The notes: generated from the letters alone by a model not told the origin. 64,000 nucleotides of DNA from Conexibacter woesei DSM 14684 (GCF_000025265.1 NC_013739.1:5504001-5568000); one strand, 5' to 3'. Counted from the stretch's first letter, positions 34,901-42,475 are shown. A program made the numbers and translations.

Positions 34901-34983
34901 GCGCCTTCATGGCGGCGGCGAGACACCGCACCTGGTTCTCCAGCGAGGACAGAGAGCGGACCGCCTGCTTCTGGCTGAGATAG
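31945..34983 (+). CDS. large secreted protein of unknown function, 1012 aa
   Basis: Signal-type N-terminus (LLLPTLVALVTSSSLGAAAA). Residues ~50-250 look like one or two Ig-like beta domains (VVRAHRVRIRVRSGDAAGAL; RYTLRLTSGSGAARSSDEVT). Residues ~260-620 are a mixed domain (LQVVVLDRDTLSPISNKAYG) with interleaved strands, and the C-terminal ~350 residues are mainly helical (FVEARDQLVLELGLVGKVRS; WLELTAQVLELLGPATEEVT) with a CVDC pair. No enzyme motif was recognised. It lies divergent from a DD-carboxypeptidase gene and directly upstream of a DacB-type gene, so a wall-related role is plausible. AGA arginine codons are unusually frequent. Confidence 0.72.
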   Translation: MRAGPLLLPTLVALVTSSSLGAAAAPAVAAEGPAPAAAAARARRAAAPVVAPRPGAVVRAHRVRIRVRSGDAAGALRVRLNGVPVGADFGASRGGVRTLVTSVSHGLRRGRNVLRVTVLHSGRPPRSTTVRFTVRTRRALTGAGRDRRVAIGATAPMTGSAHGLPRASRPSARWRVVAGPGVRRTPAGRSRTRARSAQRSLANGLPLAALTPPLLASPAGLAASFRPVVPGRYTLRLTSGSGAARSSDEVTLTAVPRTPLVPIDTMAALTGDGRGIRVGEMTYRLRDAQGAPQSTAVPALQVVVLDRDTLSPISNKAYGSSQRAIPELKALHDDEQLVIVSLQAGDASTSGDFETIEQGLAGLGFPAGRLPIRPGSFSGVGVPGMEPGEADVSVVPFSTDTGRIATYGRMQGYLSPDQHLNYGFVPSERVPFRYVAPESPCGPGASCAGSVGFRVLVQDWKTLKPARGGDGIVYQTGRPGLSAAQQSAEAQSMVRNLAAVEDGNLVIVQAVSTRSGAGYLPPIGEIDRATMTALARTIAGFGGTRNAFNRIARTTGPAAGGGSTYTLVGWKDAGEGEAAEVAANVDGAGPAPALSGVLRPDRESRFRPAEVSATSRPSADPTALASLVMQEPTGEWPLSDPRHAAAIAYIGGTLPQLGSDPRTAYWTQSFTQSDTNALIRDVTNTAYRANDRFSAGEFVEARDQLVLELGLVGKVRSYLSKLQQPFSEGQLSQWVTAQTVADRVLEDAENPDDEVTLSWLELTAQVLELLGPATEEVTGVLGGLLDIGMWGYGATKSGGPSEGEMRVHADAFGKALVDRAEQAKVTIDRMGDVIVGDYAKLAVVGRYGSCVDCPARYAYLALDGRDMSRNRAQIDRGVQRLAYQKLLPLGFPVMALTRVGRHNDWPRSTAPDVRDYVCNGYQPWKDYAGNASTSLLQELDPAGRVNAYDTFVMSRPPGIATGHGTPPSNELLELIFGAERLGMDPGAFMAAARHRTWFSSEDRERTACFWLR

Positions 34984-34996
34984 CGCGGCCGACGCC

Positions 34997-36580
34997 GTGA
35001 CGACGATGAAGACGACGAGGAGCAGCATGAGACGACTGATGGGAGCCGGCGCGGCGATCGCGCTCGCGTGCGCCGCCGCGCCCGCGGCCGAGGCCGCGCC
35101 GATCGGGCCGGTGCCCGGCCTGCCGGCGGAGGCGCTGACGGTGATGAACCAGCCGGCCTACAGACACTCGGGGTGGCACATCGCGGTCCGCGACGCCGCC
35201 ACCGGCGCGTCGGTGATCTCGCTGAACGCCGACCTGATGGCGCAGCCCGCGTCGGTCGTGAAGACGTACAGCTCGGGCGCGGCGTGGCTGCAGTTCGGGC
35301 CGGACAGCCGCGTGACCACGCCGGTCAAGCGCACCGGGAGGCTGGCCGGCGGGACGCTGCGCGGCAACCTGATCCTGGTCGGCAAGGGCGACATGACGAT
35401 GGACGGCCGCACGAATCCGGACGGAACCGTCGACTTCGCCAACCTCGACCACAACGACGCCAACGACATCCCCGGCGCGACGCTCACGTCCGGGAACCCG
35501 CTGCGGGGGCTGAACCGGCTCGCGCGGCAGGTGCGCAGATCCGGGATCCGGCGGGTCTCCGGCGACGTGATCGTCGACGACCGGCTGTGGCAGACCTCCC
35601 ACCTGGAGAACGGTCCCGTCACCCCGATCGCGATCAACGAGAACCTGATCGACTTCGTCACGAAGCCGGGGCGGCCCGGCCAGATCGCGACGCAGACGAT
35701 GCGGCCGAAGGTCGCGCCGTGGAGAGTCGTCAGCGCGGTCAGAACGGTCGCCGCGAACGGCAGAACGAGAATCCTCGTCAGCTCGCCGCGCCACGGCCGC
35801 GTCGTGCTGTCGGGGACGATCGCGGCGAACAGTGGGCCGGTCGTCAACACGTACGCGTTCGAGGACCCCGCCCGCTTCGCTCGCACGGCGTTCGTCGAGG
35901 CGCTCGGACGGGCCGGCGTGAAGGTCGACGCCGACCCGGTCGCCGCCAACCCGGAGCGGCTGCTGCCGCGCAGAGCGGCGACGGAGCGGCTGCGCACGGT
36001 CGCGCGGCTGCGGTCGCTGCCGCTGCGCGAGGAGGCGACGTACGTGCTGAAGGTCAGCTACAACCGCGGCGGGCAGCTGCTGATCTGCCGCCTGGCGGTC
36101 ACGGCCGGCAGCACCGACTGTGACGACGGCCTGGCGAAGGCGCAGGAGATCTGGGCCGCCGCGGGCCTGGACACCGACGGCGCGGTGCTGAAGGACGGCT
36201 CAGGCCTGACCGGAAACCTGATCACGGCGGACAACCAGGCGCAGCTGCAGGCGATCATGGGCGAGCGTCCCGATGCCGCCGCCTGGCAGGCGACGCTGCC
36301 GATCCTCGGCGTCGACGGCTCGCTCGCGAGAGTGCAGGCGAACGGCGCGGCGGCCGGCAGAGTCTTCGCCAAGACCGGCACGCTCGGCGACTGGGACGTC
36401 TTCAACCGCCGCTTCGTGCTGCCGACCAAGGCGCTCGGCGGCTTCATCGACACCAGAAAGGGCCGCCGCTTCACGTTCTCGATCGTCGTCACCAACGCGA
36501 TCTTCAAGGACTTGGAAGGCCTCTTCGCGGCCAACGACGACGTCGGCAAGGTCGCGGCGCTGATCCAGCAGGCCTACTGA
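34997..36580 (+). CDS. D-alanyl-D-alanine carboxypeptidase/endopeptidase, PBP4 (DacB, S13) family
   Basis: 527 residues; the ATG at 35027 (MRRLMGAGAAIALACAAAPA) gives a more compact signal peptide and is a good alternative start. SxxK is in AQPASVVKTYSSGAAWLQFG, SxN in VLKVSYNRGGQLLICRLA and KTG in GRVFAKTGTLGDWDVFNRRF; the DGSGL motif is VLKDGSGLTGNLIT. All catalytic motifs are intact, unlike the paralogue at 29243. PBP4 enzymes cleave the terminal D-Ala or the cross-bridge of peptidoglycan outside the membrane. It follows the 1012-aa secreted protein by 13 bases, so they form one operon. Confidence 0.92.
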   Translation: MTTMKTTRSSMRRLMGAGAAIALACAAAPAAEAAPIGPVPGLPAEALTVMNQPAYRHSGWHIAVRDAATGASVISLNADLMAQPASVVKTYSSGAAWLQFGPDSRVTTPVKRTGRLAGGTLRGNLILVGKGDMTMDGRTNPDGTVDFANLDHNDANDIPGATLTSGNPLRGLNRLARQVRRSGIRRVSGDVIVDDRLWQTSHLENGPVTPIAINENLIDFVTKPGRPGQIATQTMRPKVAPWRVVSAVRTVAANGRTRILVSSPRHGRVVLSGTIAANSGPVVNTYAFEDPARFARTAFVEALGRAGVKVDADPVAANPERLLPRRAATERLRTVARLRSLPLREEATYVLKVSYNRGGQLLICRLAVTAGSTDCDDGLAKAQEIWAAAGLDTDGAVLKDGSGLTGNLITADNQAQLQAIMGERPDAAAWQATLPILGVDGSLARVQANGAAAGRVFAKTGTLGDWDVFNRRFVLPTKALGGFIDTRKGRRFTFSIVVTNAIFKDLEGLFAANDDVGKVAALIQQAY

Positions 36581-36634
36581 GGGCGGCTCGGAGCCGGTCC
36601 CTCGTCACGACGGTGGGGGACTGTGCTTCGCCGT

Positions 36635-36664
36635 AGCGGCCAGGCAGCCGGCTGCCTGGCCGCT
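36635..36664. terminator. bidirectional hairpin between convergent genes
   Basis: A 30-base perfect palindrome (AGCGGCCAGGCAGCC and its complement, no spacer) in the 97-base gap between the DacB gene ending at 36580 and the TetR gene ending at 36678. It has no T-tract, as is common for high-GC actinobacterial terminators. Confidence 0.6.
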
Positions 36665-36677
36665 CTACGGGATGAAC

Positions 36678-37244
36678 TCACGCCGGACGAGGGCGGAGGC
36701 CGTCAAGCGCGGTCTGCAGGATCGGGTCGAGGTAGTCGGGCTCGGCGGGGATCTTGGCGATCGCGATGACCATGTCGAGGATCTGCTCGAGCGTGAGGTC
36801 GTCGCGGATCTCGTGTGCCTGCTGGGCGGCGGTGAGGAGGGACTGGCCGGCGGCGAGGACGCGGTCGCGGTTGCTGCCGAAGACGGGGGCGCTCGGGTCT
36901 GAGTGCTGCAGCAGCTCGGCGCTGATCGGGCGCTTGCTGACGAAGTAGGCGAGGAACCGCTCCAGCCACGTCGTGAGCACCTCACCGGGTGCGCCGTCGA
37001 GCGTGCCGGCGGCGTCGCAGATGGCGTCGACCTCGTCGGCGTAGAGCGCCTCGAGCAGTTCGCGCCGGCCGGGAAAATTGCGGTAGAGCGTCGCCATGCC
37101 GACACCTGCGCGGCGGGCGATCTCGGCCATCGAGATCTCGCCCTCGCCGTCCGCGAAGGCGGCGCGAGCGGTCGCGAGGATCGTGTCGCGATTGCGCTTG
37201 GCGTCGGCGCGTCGGGACGGGGCTGGCGGTCGGGCGGGGGACAT
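36678..37244 (-). CDS. TetR-family transcriptional regulator
   Basis: 188 residues. HTH: RDTILATARAAFADGEGEIS then MAEIARRAGVGMATLYRNFP and GRRELLEALYADEVDAICD. The C-terminal helices match the TetR C-terminal type that follows AKR and SDR genes in actinobacteria (LLQHSDPSAPVFGSNRDRVL). It is divergent from the aldo-keto reductase at 37364 and should control it; direct and inverted repeats in the 119-base gap are candidates for its binding site. Confidence 0.92.
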   Translation of the reverse strand: MSPARPPAPSRRADAKRNRDTILATARAAFADGEGEISMAEIARRAGVGMATLYRNFPGRRELLEALYADEVDAICDAAGTLDGAPGEVLTTWLERFLAYFVSKRPISAELLQHSDPSAPVFGSNRDRVLAAGQSLLTAAQQAHEIRDDLTLEQILDMVIAIAKIPAEPDYLDPILQTALDGLRPRPA

Positions 37245-37263
37245 CGGGCTTGAAGTGGAGAGG

Positions 37264-37304
37264 CTATCCGCTAAAGTGAAACGAACAACCTATCCGCTTC
37301 ACTT
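37264..37304. promoter_or_regulatory. candidate TetR operator between TetR and aldo-keto reductase genes
   Basis: The 9-mer CTATCCGCT occurs at 37264 and 37290 (26-base period), and AAGTGAA (37274) faces TTCACTT (37298). These are the only ordered repeats in this divergent gap. Confidence 0.4.
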
Positions 37305-37363
37305 CGAACTCATCTTACCCACCCGCTGCGAATCAGCCCCGCGGCGAGCGAAAGGCTCTCTTC

Positions 37364-38401
37364 ATGGACTACCGCCCACTGGGACGCACTGGCGTCTCGG
37401 TCAGTCAGCTGTGCCTCGGCGCGATGATGCTCGGCGCGTTCGGCAACCGTGACCACGACGACGCGATTCGCATCGTCCACCACGCGCTCGACGCCGGAAT
37501 CAACGTCATCGACACCGCCGATGCCTACTCGGGCGGCGAGTCGGAGACGATCATCGGCAAGGCGCTCGCGGGCGGCCGCCGCGAGAACGTCGTGCTGGCG
37601 ACGAAGGTCGGCCTGCCGGTGGGCGAGAACCCCAACCACCGCGGCGGGTCGCGGCGGTGGATCACAGAGGCGGTCGAGGCGTCGCTGAGACGGCTGGGAA
37701 CTGACTGGATCGACCTCTACCAGGTCCATCGCCTCGATCCGGCTACCGACCTCGACGAGACGCTCAGCGCGTTGTCAGACCTCGTCCACGCCGGCAAGAT
37801 CCGCGCCTTCGGCGCCTCGGCCGTCGCGCCCTCGCAGATCGTCGAGGCGCGGTGGGTCGCCGAGCGGCGCGGCCACGAGCGCTTCCGCACCGAGCAGCCG
37901 CCGTACTCGATCCTGACGCGCGCAGTCGAGTACGACGTGCTGCCGACCAGCCTGCGTCACGGGCTCGGCGTGCTCGTCTACAGCCCACTCGCGGGCGGCT
38001 GGCTGTCGGGTAAATACCGCAAGGGGCGCGAGGTGAGCGGACCAGGCTCCGCCGCGCGGCAACAGCGCTTCGCCGCCGCGATGGACGCCACTCTGCCGGC
38101 CAACGCCGCCAGACTCGATGTCGCCGACGCGCTCGGCGCGCTGGCGGACGAGGCCGGCCTGACGCTGGTGCAATTGGCGATCGCGTTCGCCACCCGCCAT
38201 CCGGCTGTCACCTCGGCGATCATCGGGCCGCGGACGATCGAGCACCTGGAGTCCTATCTGGAGGCCGACGGGGTCGAGCTGTCCACCGACCTGCTCGACC
38301 GCATCGACGAGATCGTCGCGCCCGGCCACTCGATCGACGTCGCCGACAACGCGTGGGCGACGAGCACGAACGCGCTCGACCCGGCCTACCGCCGCCGCTA
38401 G
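37364..38401 (+). CDS. aldo/keto reductase
   Basis: 345 residues with the AKR barrel and tetrad: Asp50 and Tyr55 in GINVIDTADAYSGGESETII, Lys81 in VVLATKVGLPVGENP, His in WIDLYQVHRLDPATDLDETL. The C-terminal NADPH site is ATRHPAVTSAIIGPRTIEHL. Such enzymes reduce aldehydes or ketones with NADPH; the substrate is unknown. The divergent TetR gene suggests induction by the substrate or a toxic aldehyde. The ATG has a fair ribosome site (GAAAGG). Confidence 0.93.
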   Translation: MDYRPLGRTGVSVSQLCLGAMMLGAFGNRDHDDAIRIVHHALDAGINVIDTADAYSGGESETIIGKALAGGRRENVVLATKVGLPVGENPNHRGGSRRWITEAVEASLRRLGTDWIDLYQVHRLDPATDLDETLSALSDLVHAGKIRAFGASAVAPSQIVEARWVAERRGHERFRTEQPPYSILTRAVEYDVLPTSLRHGLGVLVYSPLAGGWLSGKYRKGREVSGPGSAARQQRFAAAMDATLPANAARLDVADALGALADEAGLTLVQLAIAFATRHPAVTSAIIGPRTIEHLESYLEADGVELSTDLLDRIDEIVAPGHSIDVADNAWATSTNALDPAYRRR

Positions 38402-38422
38402 CGCGGCGGGGCTCTCGGAAGC

Positions 38423-38986
38423 TCAACGCCTGGTCTCGTACCTGGTCAGGATCACGCCGTTGGGGAACGTCCGGGTCTCCACCAGGGTCAGGTTCACCCA
38501 GTTGTCCAGGGCCGTGAAGAACGGCGTGCCGCCGCCCACCAGGACGGGGTGGGTGACGATCGCGTACTCGTCGATCAGCCCGGCCCGCATGGCCGCCGCG
38601 GCGAGGGTGGCGCCGCCGATGTCCATGGGGCCGCCGTCCTCGGCCTTGAGCCGGGTGATCTCGGTGACCGCATCGCCGGTGACCAGGCGGGCGTTCCAGT
38701 CGACCGTGCTGATCGTCGAGGAGAACACCACCTTCGGCATGTCCTGCCAGCGGCGGGCAAACTCGATCTCCGCCCGTGTGGCGCCGGGCTGCTGGTCGGC
38801 GGTCGGCCAGTGGGAGCTCATCGCCTCCCACAGCTTGCGCCCGTACAGCGCCAGGCCCGTCGCCCCCACCCGGTCGGACCACCACTGGAACAACTCATCG
38901 CACGGCACGCTCCAGCCGATGTCGTCACCGGGCGCGGCGATGTAACCGTCCAGGCTCAGGTTCATGCCAAAGGTCAATTTCCGCAT
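38423..38986 (-). CDS. dihydrofolate-reductase-family protein (RibD C-terminal-like), second copy
   Basis: 187 residues starting MRKLTFGMNLSLDGYIAAPG. Family motifs: GLALYGRKLWEAMSSHWPTA, MPKVVFSSTISTVDWNARLV, IGGATLAAAAMRAGLIDEYA and HPVLVGGGTPFFTALDNWVN. It is homologous to the gene at 13302 but clearly diverged, and has the same length. It ends 21 bases from the convergent aldo-keto reductase stop. The substrate is unknown. Confidence 0.9.
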   Translation of the reverse strand: MRKLTFGMNLSLDGYIAAPGDDIGWSVPCDELFQWWSDRVGATGLALYGRKLWEAMSSHWPTADQQPGATRAEIEFARRWQDMPKVVFSSTISTVDWNARLVTGDAVTEITRLKAEDGGPMDIGGATLAAAAMRAGLIDEYAIVTHPVLVGGGTPFFTALDNWVNLTLVETRTFPNGVILTRYETRR

Positions 38987-39055
38987 ACGTCAGCCTCCCG
39001 TGAGTAGGTATTAGGCGTACAGACCAGCAGAGCGCGGAAGAATCATCGGTCACCG

Positions 39056-39345
39056 GTGCACTTCTTGCGCGACATGAAGCGCGGGAACGGCTCGGCGACG
39101 TCGTCGCGCGCCGCGACGGGCCGGCGGCGAAGGTCCCACGGCTGCTGGAGGCTGCGGAGGACGACCTGCTGGGGTTCTACGAGTTCCCGAGGGAGCACTG
39201 GCCGAAGCTGCGCTCGACGAATCCGCTGGAGCGGCTGACCGCCGGTCGGACGTCGTCGGGATCTACCCCACGACGCGGCGCTGATCGACCGCGCCGGCAT
39301 GGTGCTGCTCGAGCAACACGAGGAATGGTCGGTCGGCCGCCCTCT
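39056..39345 (+). pseudogene. IS256-family transposase remnant (C-terminal part, frameshifted)
   Basis: In successive frames the DNA reads VHFLRDMKR, then LLEAAEDDLLGFYEFPREHW and PKLRSTNPLERL, then RSDVVGIYP, then DAALIDRAGMVLLEQHEEW. These are the conserved C-terminal blocks of IS256 transposases in the right order (the FPREHWxKxxSTNPLER block is diagnostic). At least two frameshifts and missing N-terminal domains make it inactive. It marks the left edge of the accessory region. Confidence 0.82.
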
Positions 39346-39461
39346 CGGAGACGTCGATGCGCTTGGTCCTGACGCGGACCGCGACCACTCCGGAGACGGT
39401 GCAGCTCGCCGCCTGACGACCCCGCGCCACGACCTCGACCACGAACCGCTCACGGATCACG

Positions 39462-39619
39462 AAAACCGAGCTGGCGGAGATCTTCGAGGCGTTCGACGTG
39501 AACGTCGCCTACGACAAGCCCAAACGCTCGGCTCGAACCTGCCGCTACGGTCACGGCAGAACTCGTGACCGACCAAGAAAAGCGACCGCCCCAAGGGGGC
39601 GGTCGCGGGACTTCCGTAT
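39462..39619 (+). pseudogene. C-terminal remnant of a large serine recombinase (copy A)
   Basis: Reads ELAEIFEAFDVNVAYDKPK, then in another frame ARLEPAATVTAELVTDQEK. The same C-terminal block, better kept, is at 44960-45080 (ADLFEAFDVTATYDKTNRQL ... AATVTPELIP). It matches the end of large serine recombinases. Only the last ~45 residues survive, with one frameshift. Confidence 0.6.
39582..39606 (-). terminator. intrinsic terminator hairpin (minus strand) beside repeat copy A
   Basis: 11-bp perfect stem GCGACCGCCCC / GGGGCGGTCGC with a 3-base loop; on the minus strand it is followed by TTTTCTT. It lies just beyond the tRNA-3'-end-like repeat read in the same direction. Confidence 0.6.
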
Positions 39620-39683
39620 AGCGGGGGCGGGTTTTGAACACCATCCCGCGACCGAGTACCGGTTCGTCGTGGTGCGGGAGCTG
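39619..39683 (-). repeat. tRNA-3'-end-like / candidate att repeat, copy A
   Basis: The minus strand reads GGTCGCGGGATGGTG then TTCAAAACCCGCCCCCGCTA, like a tRNA-Met-type 3' end with six extra bases in the T-arm. Further upstream on that strand is a shared ~25-base block (ACCGG-GTA-CCGGT dyad in the other copies; GAGTACCGG here). Other copies are at 42536, 45122 and 49216. Confidence 0.65.
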
Positions 39684-39737
39684 GCGTAGCATCGGGCCGA
39701 TGTCGAGCGGGCGAGCAGCGATCCCATTCATCTGCTG

Positions 39738-39773
39738 TTGACCGCTTTGAGATGTACTGCCATAGTGAGTACA
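39738..39773 (+). promoter_or_regulatory. leaderless promoter and operator of the TacAT-type module
   Basis: TTGACC (39738) and CATAGT (39761) at 17-base spacing put the transcript start at or near the ATG (39773). An inverted repeat TGTACT-N9-AGTACA (39753-39773) overlaps the -10 and the start codon, fitting autorepression by the RHH antitoxin. Confidence 0.5.
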
Positions 39774-40051
39774 TGGCCACGGTCAAAGACGAACGCCTTC
39801 AGATCCGCGTCGACCCGCAGCGCAAGCAACTGCTCGAACGCGCCGCCGATGCCACCCACCAGAACCTCTCCGCGTTCGTGCTCCAAGCAGCAGCCCAGCA
39901 CGCCGAGGAAGTTCTCGCCGAGCGCACCGTGATCCAGCTCTCGCCGCAGGCCGCGCGAGCGTTCACCGACGCGCTCGCGCAGCCGGCGATGGTCAACGAG
40001 CGGCTCGCCGCCGCGCTGGACCGCCCACGCGGCTTCCGCTGGGTTGACTGA
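39773..40051 (+). CDS. DUF1778 (TacA-type) antitoxin
   Basis: 92 residues: MATVKDERLQIRVDPQRKQL opens the ribbon-helix-helix (beta strand then two helices, LERAADATHQNLSAFVLQAA). The C-terminal tail IQLSPQAARAFTDALAQPAM is the toxin-neutralising segment typical of DUF1778/TacA (the 'LS...F..AL..P' block). ATG 39773 is chosen since it begins the family-typical strand and lies at the predicted transcript start. It overlaps the GNAT toxin start by eight bases. It should bind and neutralise the toxin and repress its own promoter. Confidence 0.9.
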   Translation: MATVKDERLQIRVDPQRKQLLERAADATHQNLSAFVLQAAAQHAEEVLAERTVIQLSPQAARAFTDALAQPAMVNERLAAALDRPRGFRWVD

Positions 40052-40568
40052 CCTCCGTCGCCCCGAGCCGCTCGACCCCGCGCGCCACGACCGCAGCGGC
40101 TTCGACTCCGGCGAACACGCGCTCGACGACTGGCTGCGCCGCTACGCCGGCCAGAACCGCCGCCGCCACACCGCCGCCACCTGGGTCATCACCACCACCA
40201 GCGACGCAGTGGTCGCCTACGCGAGCCTCGCCATGACCGCGATCGACCGCAGCGCCGCACCCGCCGCCGTCGCCAAGCACGCCCCCGATCCCGTTCCCGC
40301 ACTCCTGCTCGGCCGCCTTGCCGTCGACAGAAGCTGCACCGGCCTCGGGGTCGGCACCGCGCTCGTCGCGCACGTCCTCGCCACCGCCGTCGAGATCAAC
40401 ACCAAAGCTGCCTGCCGCGCCGTCGTCGTCACCGCACTCCACGACCGAGCGCGCAGATGGTGGGAACGCCTCGGCTTCCACCCCTTCCACCCCGACGACC
40501 CCACCGACACCGACCTCTACCTCCTCACCAACGAGATCGAGACGACGCTCAGCACGCTCGCCCGCTAG
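40044..40568 (+). CDS. GNAT-fold toxin (TacT/AtaT type acetyltransferase)
   Basis: 174 residues from a TTG at 40044. The N-terminus has the toxin signature FDSGEHALDDWLRRYAGQNR, then a GNAT core: VVAYASLAMTAIDRS, LLLGRLAVDRSCTGLGVGTA (acetyl-CoA loop), and the catalytic-region helix DRARRWWERLGFHPFHPDDP. Proteins of this type acetylate the amino group of aminoacyl-tRNAs and stop translation. Start overlap with the antitoxin gene gives coupled translation. The module is intact. Confidence 0.9.
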   Translation: MTDLRRPEPLDPARHDRSGFDSGEHALDDWLRRYAGQNRRRHTAATWVITTTSDAVVAYASLAMTAIDRSAAPAAVAKHAPDPVPALLLGRLAVDRSCTGLGVGTALVAHVLATAVEINTKAACRAVVVTALHDRARRWWERLGFHPFHPDDPTDTDLYLLTNEIETTLSTLAR

Positions 40569-40651
40569 GTCGGAACCGCGTCCCACAGAAGCAGCTGAAG
40601 GTTCCCTGGCTCGACGACTGGGGCTGCACCTGCTCGTTGAGCGCGATCATC

Positions 40652-42475
40652 ATGGCCGTGACGCTGCGGCCCAACGACAAGCTCGATGAGTGGACCCTGC
40701 TCGCGCCTTTGGGAAGAGGCGGCAACGGCGAGGTGTGGCGAGCGGAGCATCCTCAGCACGGCGAGGCCGCGCTGAAAGTCGTGTCCCGTAAGTCCGGCGA
40801 CCGGTATCAGCGTTTCAGCGATGAAGTCGAAATCATGGGGCGACTCGGCGGTCGTCCTGGGGTTCTGCCGCTGGTGGCCTACTCACTGCCGTCTCGGGAC
40901 TCACGCGACCCAGCATGGCTCGCTACACCCGTCGCTGAACGGCTTCGCACAGCCCTCGGTTCGGATCTGGATCTCGGTGCCATCGTCGAGGCCGTTCGTG
41001 ACATTGCCTCGACCCTCGCTGACTTGAGCACTGCTGGCATCTACCACCGCGACCTCAAGCCGGACAACCTTTTCCGGCTCGATGGTCGCTGGGTACTCGG
41101 AGACTTCGGTCTCGTCGCATATCCAGAGGAGGACGCCGTCACTGTCGGTGATCGCCGCCTGGGCCCCCTCTTCTTCATCGCCCCGGAGATGCTTCGCAAG
41201 CCGGATCTCGCCGCTCCGGGCCCGGCCGATGTCTACTCGCTGGCTAAGACGCTTTGGGTCCTGGTGACGGGGCAGAGCTACCCGCCCGAAGGGCAGATTC
41301 GTGTCGAGGTCAGCTCTCATAACCTCGCGAACTGGATTGAGGATCCGGGAGCACTGGCGCTCAGCCGTGTTCTTCAATCCGCCACGCACGACCCTCCAGA
41401 GGCTCGTCCGACCATGCACGAGTTCGTCGAGGAGTTGGAGACCTGGGCGAGACGCGCCCCGACACAGGACGACGAGGCCGCAGAAGCCATTCGGCGAGAC
41501 TACGTGACCTCGCTCGGTGAACAGTTGGCGGAAACCGTCGATCCGCAGGCATTTCAGAAGATCGAAGCGGAGCTTGGCGCGGTGTTCGCCAGCGCCCGGC
41601 AACGAAGCACCGAAAAGCAGCAGCGACTGGTCCGCGAGGCTTGGAGCCAGAGCGAAGCAAGTCGCCGGTCGCTCATCGACGACTACGGCGTCAAGGCTGC
41701 GCTGGACCTTCACGACAACCCGTGGGAGGGCTCGGTCCGAGACGGTGACGATTTTGCGTACGCCGTGACGCGTTGCAACCCTGGCGAGCGCCAACATGAA
41801 CTCCAACGTGCGCGCCAGATCCTCTGGGGTCGGCCGCTCTGGTGGATGCATTGCGTTGCTCTGACGGGGAGCCTGAAGCTTCGCGGCCAAGAGGGATGTG
41901 AGCCACTCGCAACCGAGTTGGCCGCTCAAGGAGTTCGCGACCTCCTGCTCGAATTCAGCGATCATCCGGCCCTGACCGCGTCTTGGCGTTTGCAGCGAGC
42001 GTTCATTCCCGCGACGACACGAGTAGTCGGGTACGGCCCTCTGAAGGAGATGTCGGAGTCGATGAGTGCCGCCATGTCGGCCGAGGATCGGCTCCGCTAC
42101 CCACCGAACCCTGGTCGCGTGATGATGCTGATCGTTCGCAACATCGTCCGAACCCGACTCCGTCAGCTCGATTGGACCCCTCAAGCGTTGACTGCCGCCG
42201 CGACCGAGGCTGAGGCGGCACTCCAACGCATACCGATCCCGGCGGCGGAGTGGGATGGCCCAATCCACGATCCTTGGCTTCAGTCGTGGTCACGATTTAG
42301 CCCACTCGTGATGTGTGGTCTCGCGATTCTGAACGCAAGTCCCGTTGCCGAAGATCTGCTCAAGGCCGATGACCTGAGGCAAGTGATTCGAGCCGCCACG
42401 GGTAGCGATTCTCAGACCCTCCGTGGCCCTGCTATCGGTCTCGCGGAGCGGATCGGGCTCAACCCTGCCCGCTAG
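40652..42475 (+). CDS. Ser/Thr protein kinase with large unrecognised C-terminal domain, 607 aa
   Basis: ATG at 40652 starts ten residues before the kinase fold. Kinase motifs are all present: Gly loop LLAPLGRGGNGEVW (21-28), Lys42 in AALKVV, catalytic loop IYHRDLKPDNLF (Asp134), DFG at 151, APE in FFIAPEMLRKPDLAAPGPAD. The kinase domain ends near residue 275. There is no transmembrane segment or PASTA repeat, unlike housekeeping PknB kinases. Residues ~280-607 are a helical domain (TEKQQRLVREAWSQSEASRR; LWWMHCVALTGSLKLRGQEG) that I do not recognise. The gene sits alone between a toxin module and a candidate att repeat, and uses fewer AGA codons than the native region. This is the layout of some stand-alone kinase-type defence genes, but that role is inference. 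Confidence 0.85.
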   Translation: MAVTLRPNDKLDEWTLLAPLGRGGNGEVWRAEHPQHGEAALKVVSRKSGDRYQRFSDEVEIMGRLGGRPGVLPLVAYSLPSRDSRDPAWLATPVAERLRTALGSDLDLGAIVEAVRDIASTLADLSTAGIYHRDLKPDNLFRLDGRWVLGDFGLVAYPEEDAVTVGDRRLGPLFFIAPEMLRKPDLAAPGPADVYSLAKTLWVLVTGQSYPPEGQIRVEVSSHNLANWIEDPGALALSRVLQSATHDPPEARPTMHEFVEELETWARRAPTQDDEAAEAIRRDYVTSLGEQLAETVDPQAFQKIEAELGAVFASARQRSTEKQQRLVREAWSQSEASRRSLIDDYGVKAALDLHDNPWEGSVRDGDDFAYAVTRCNPGERQHELQRARQILWGRPLWWMHCVALTGSLKLRGQEGCEPLATELAAQGVRDLLLEFSDHPALTASWRLQRAFIPATTRVVGYGPLKEMSESMSAAMSAEDRLRYPPNPGRVMMLIVRNIVRTRLRQLDWTPQALTAAATEAEAALQRIPIPAAEWDGPIHDPWLQSWSRFSPLVMCGLAILNASPVAEDLLKADDLRQVIRAATGSDSQTLRGPAIGLAERIGLNPAR

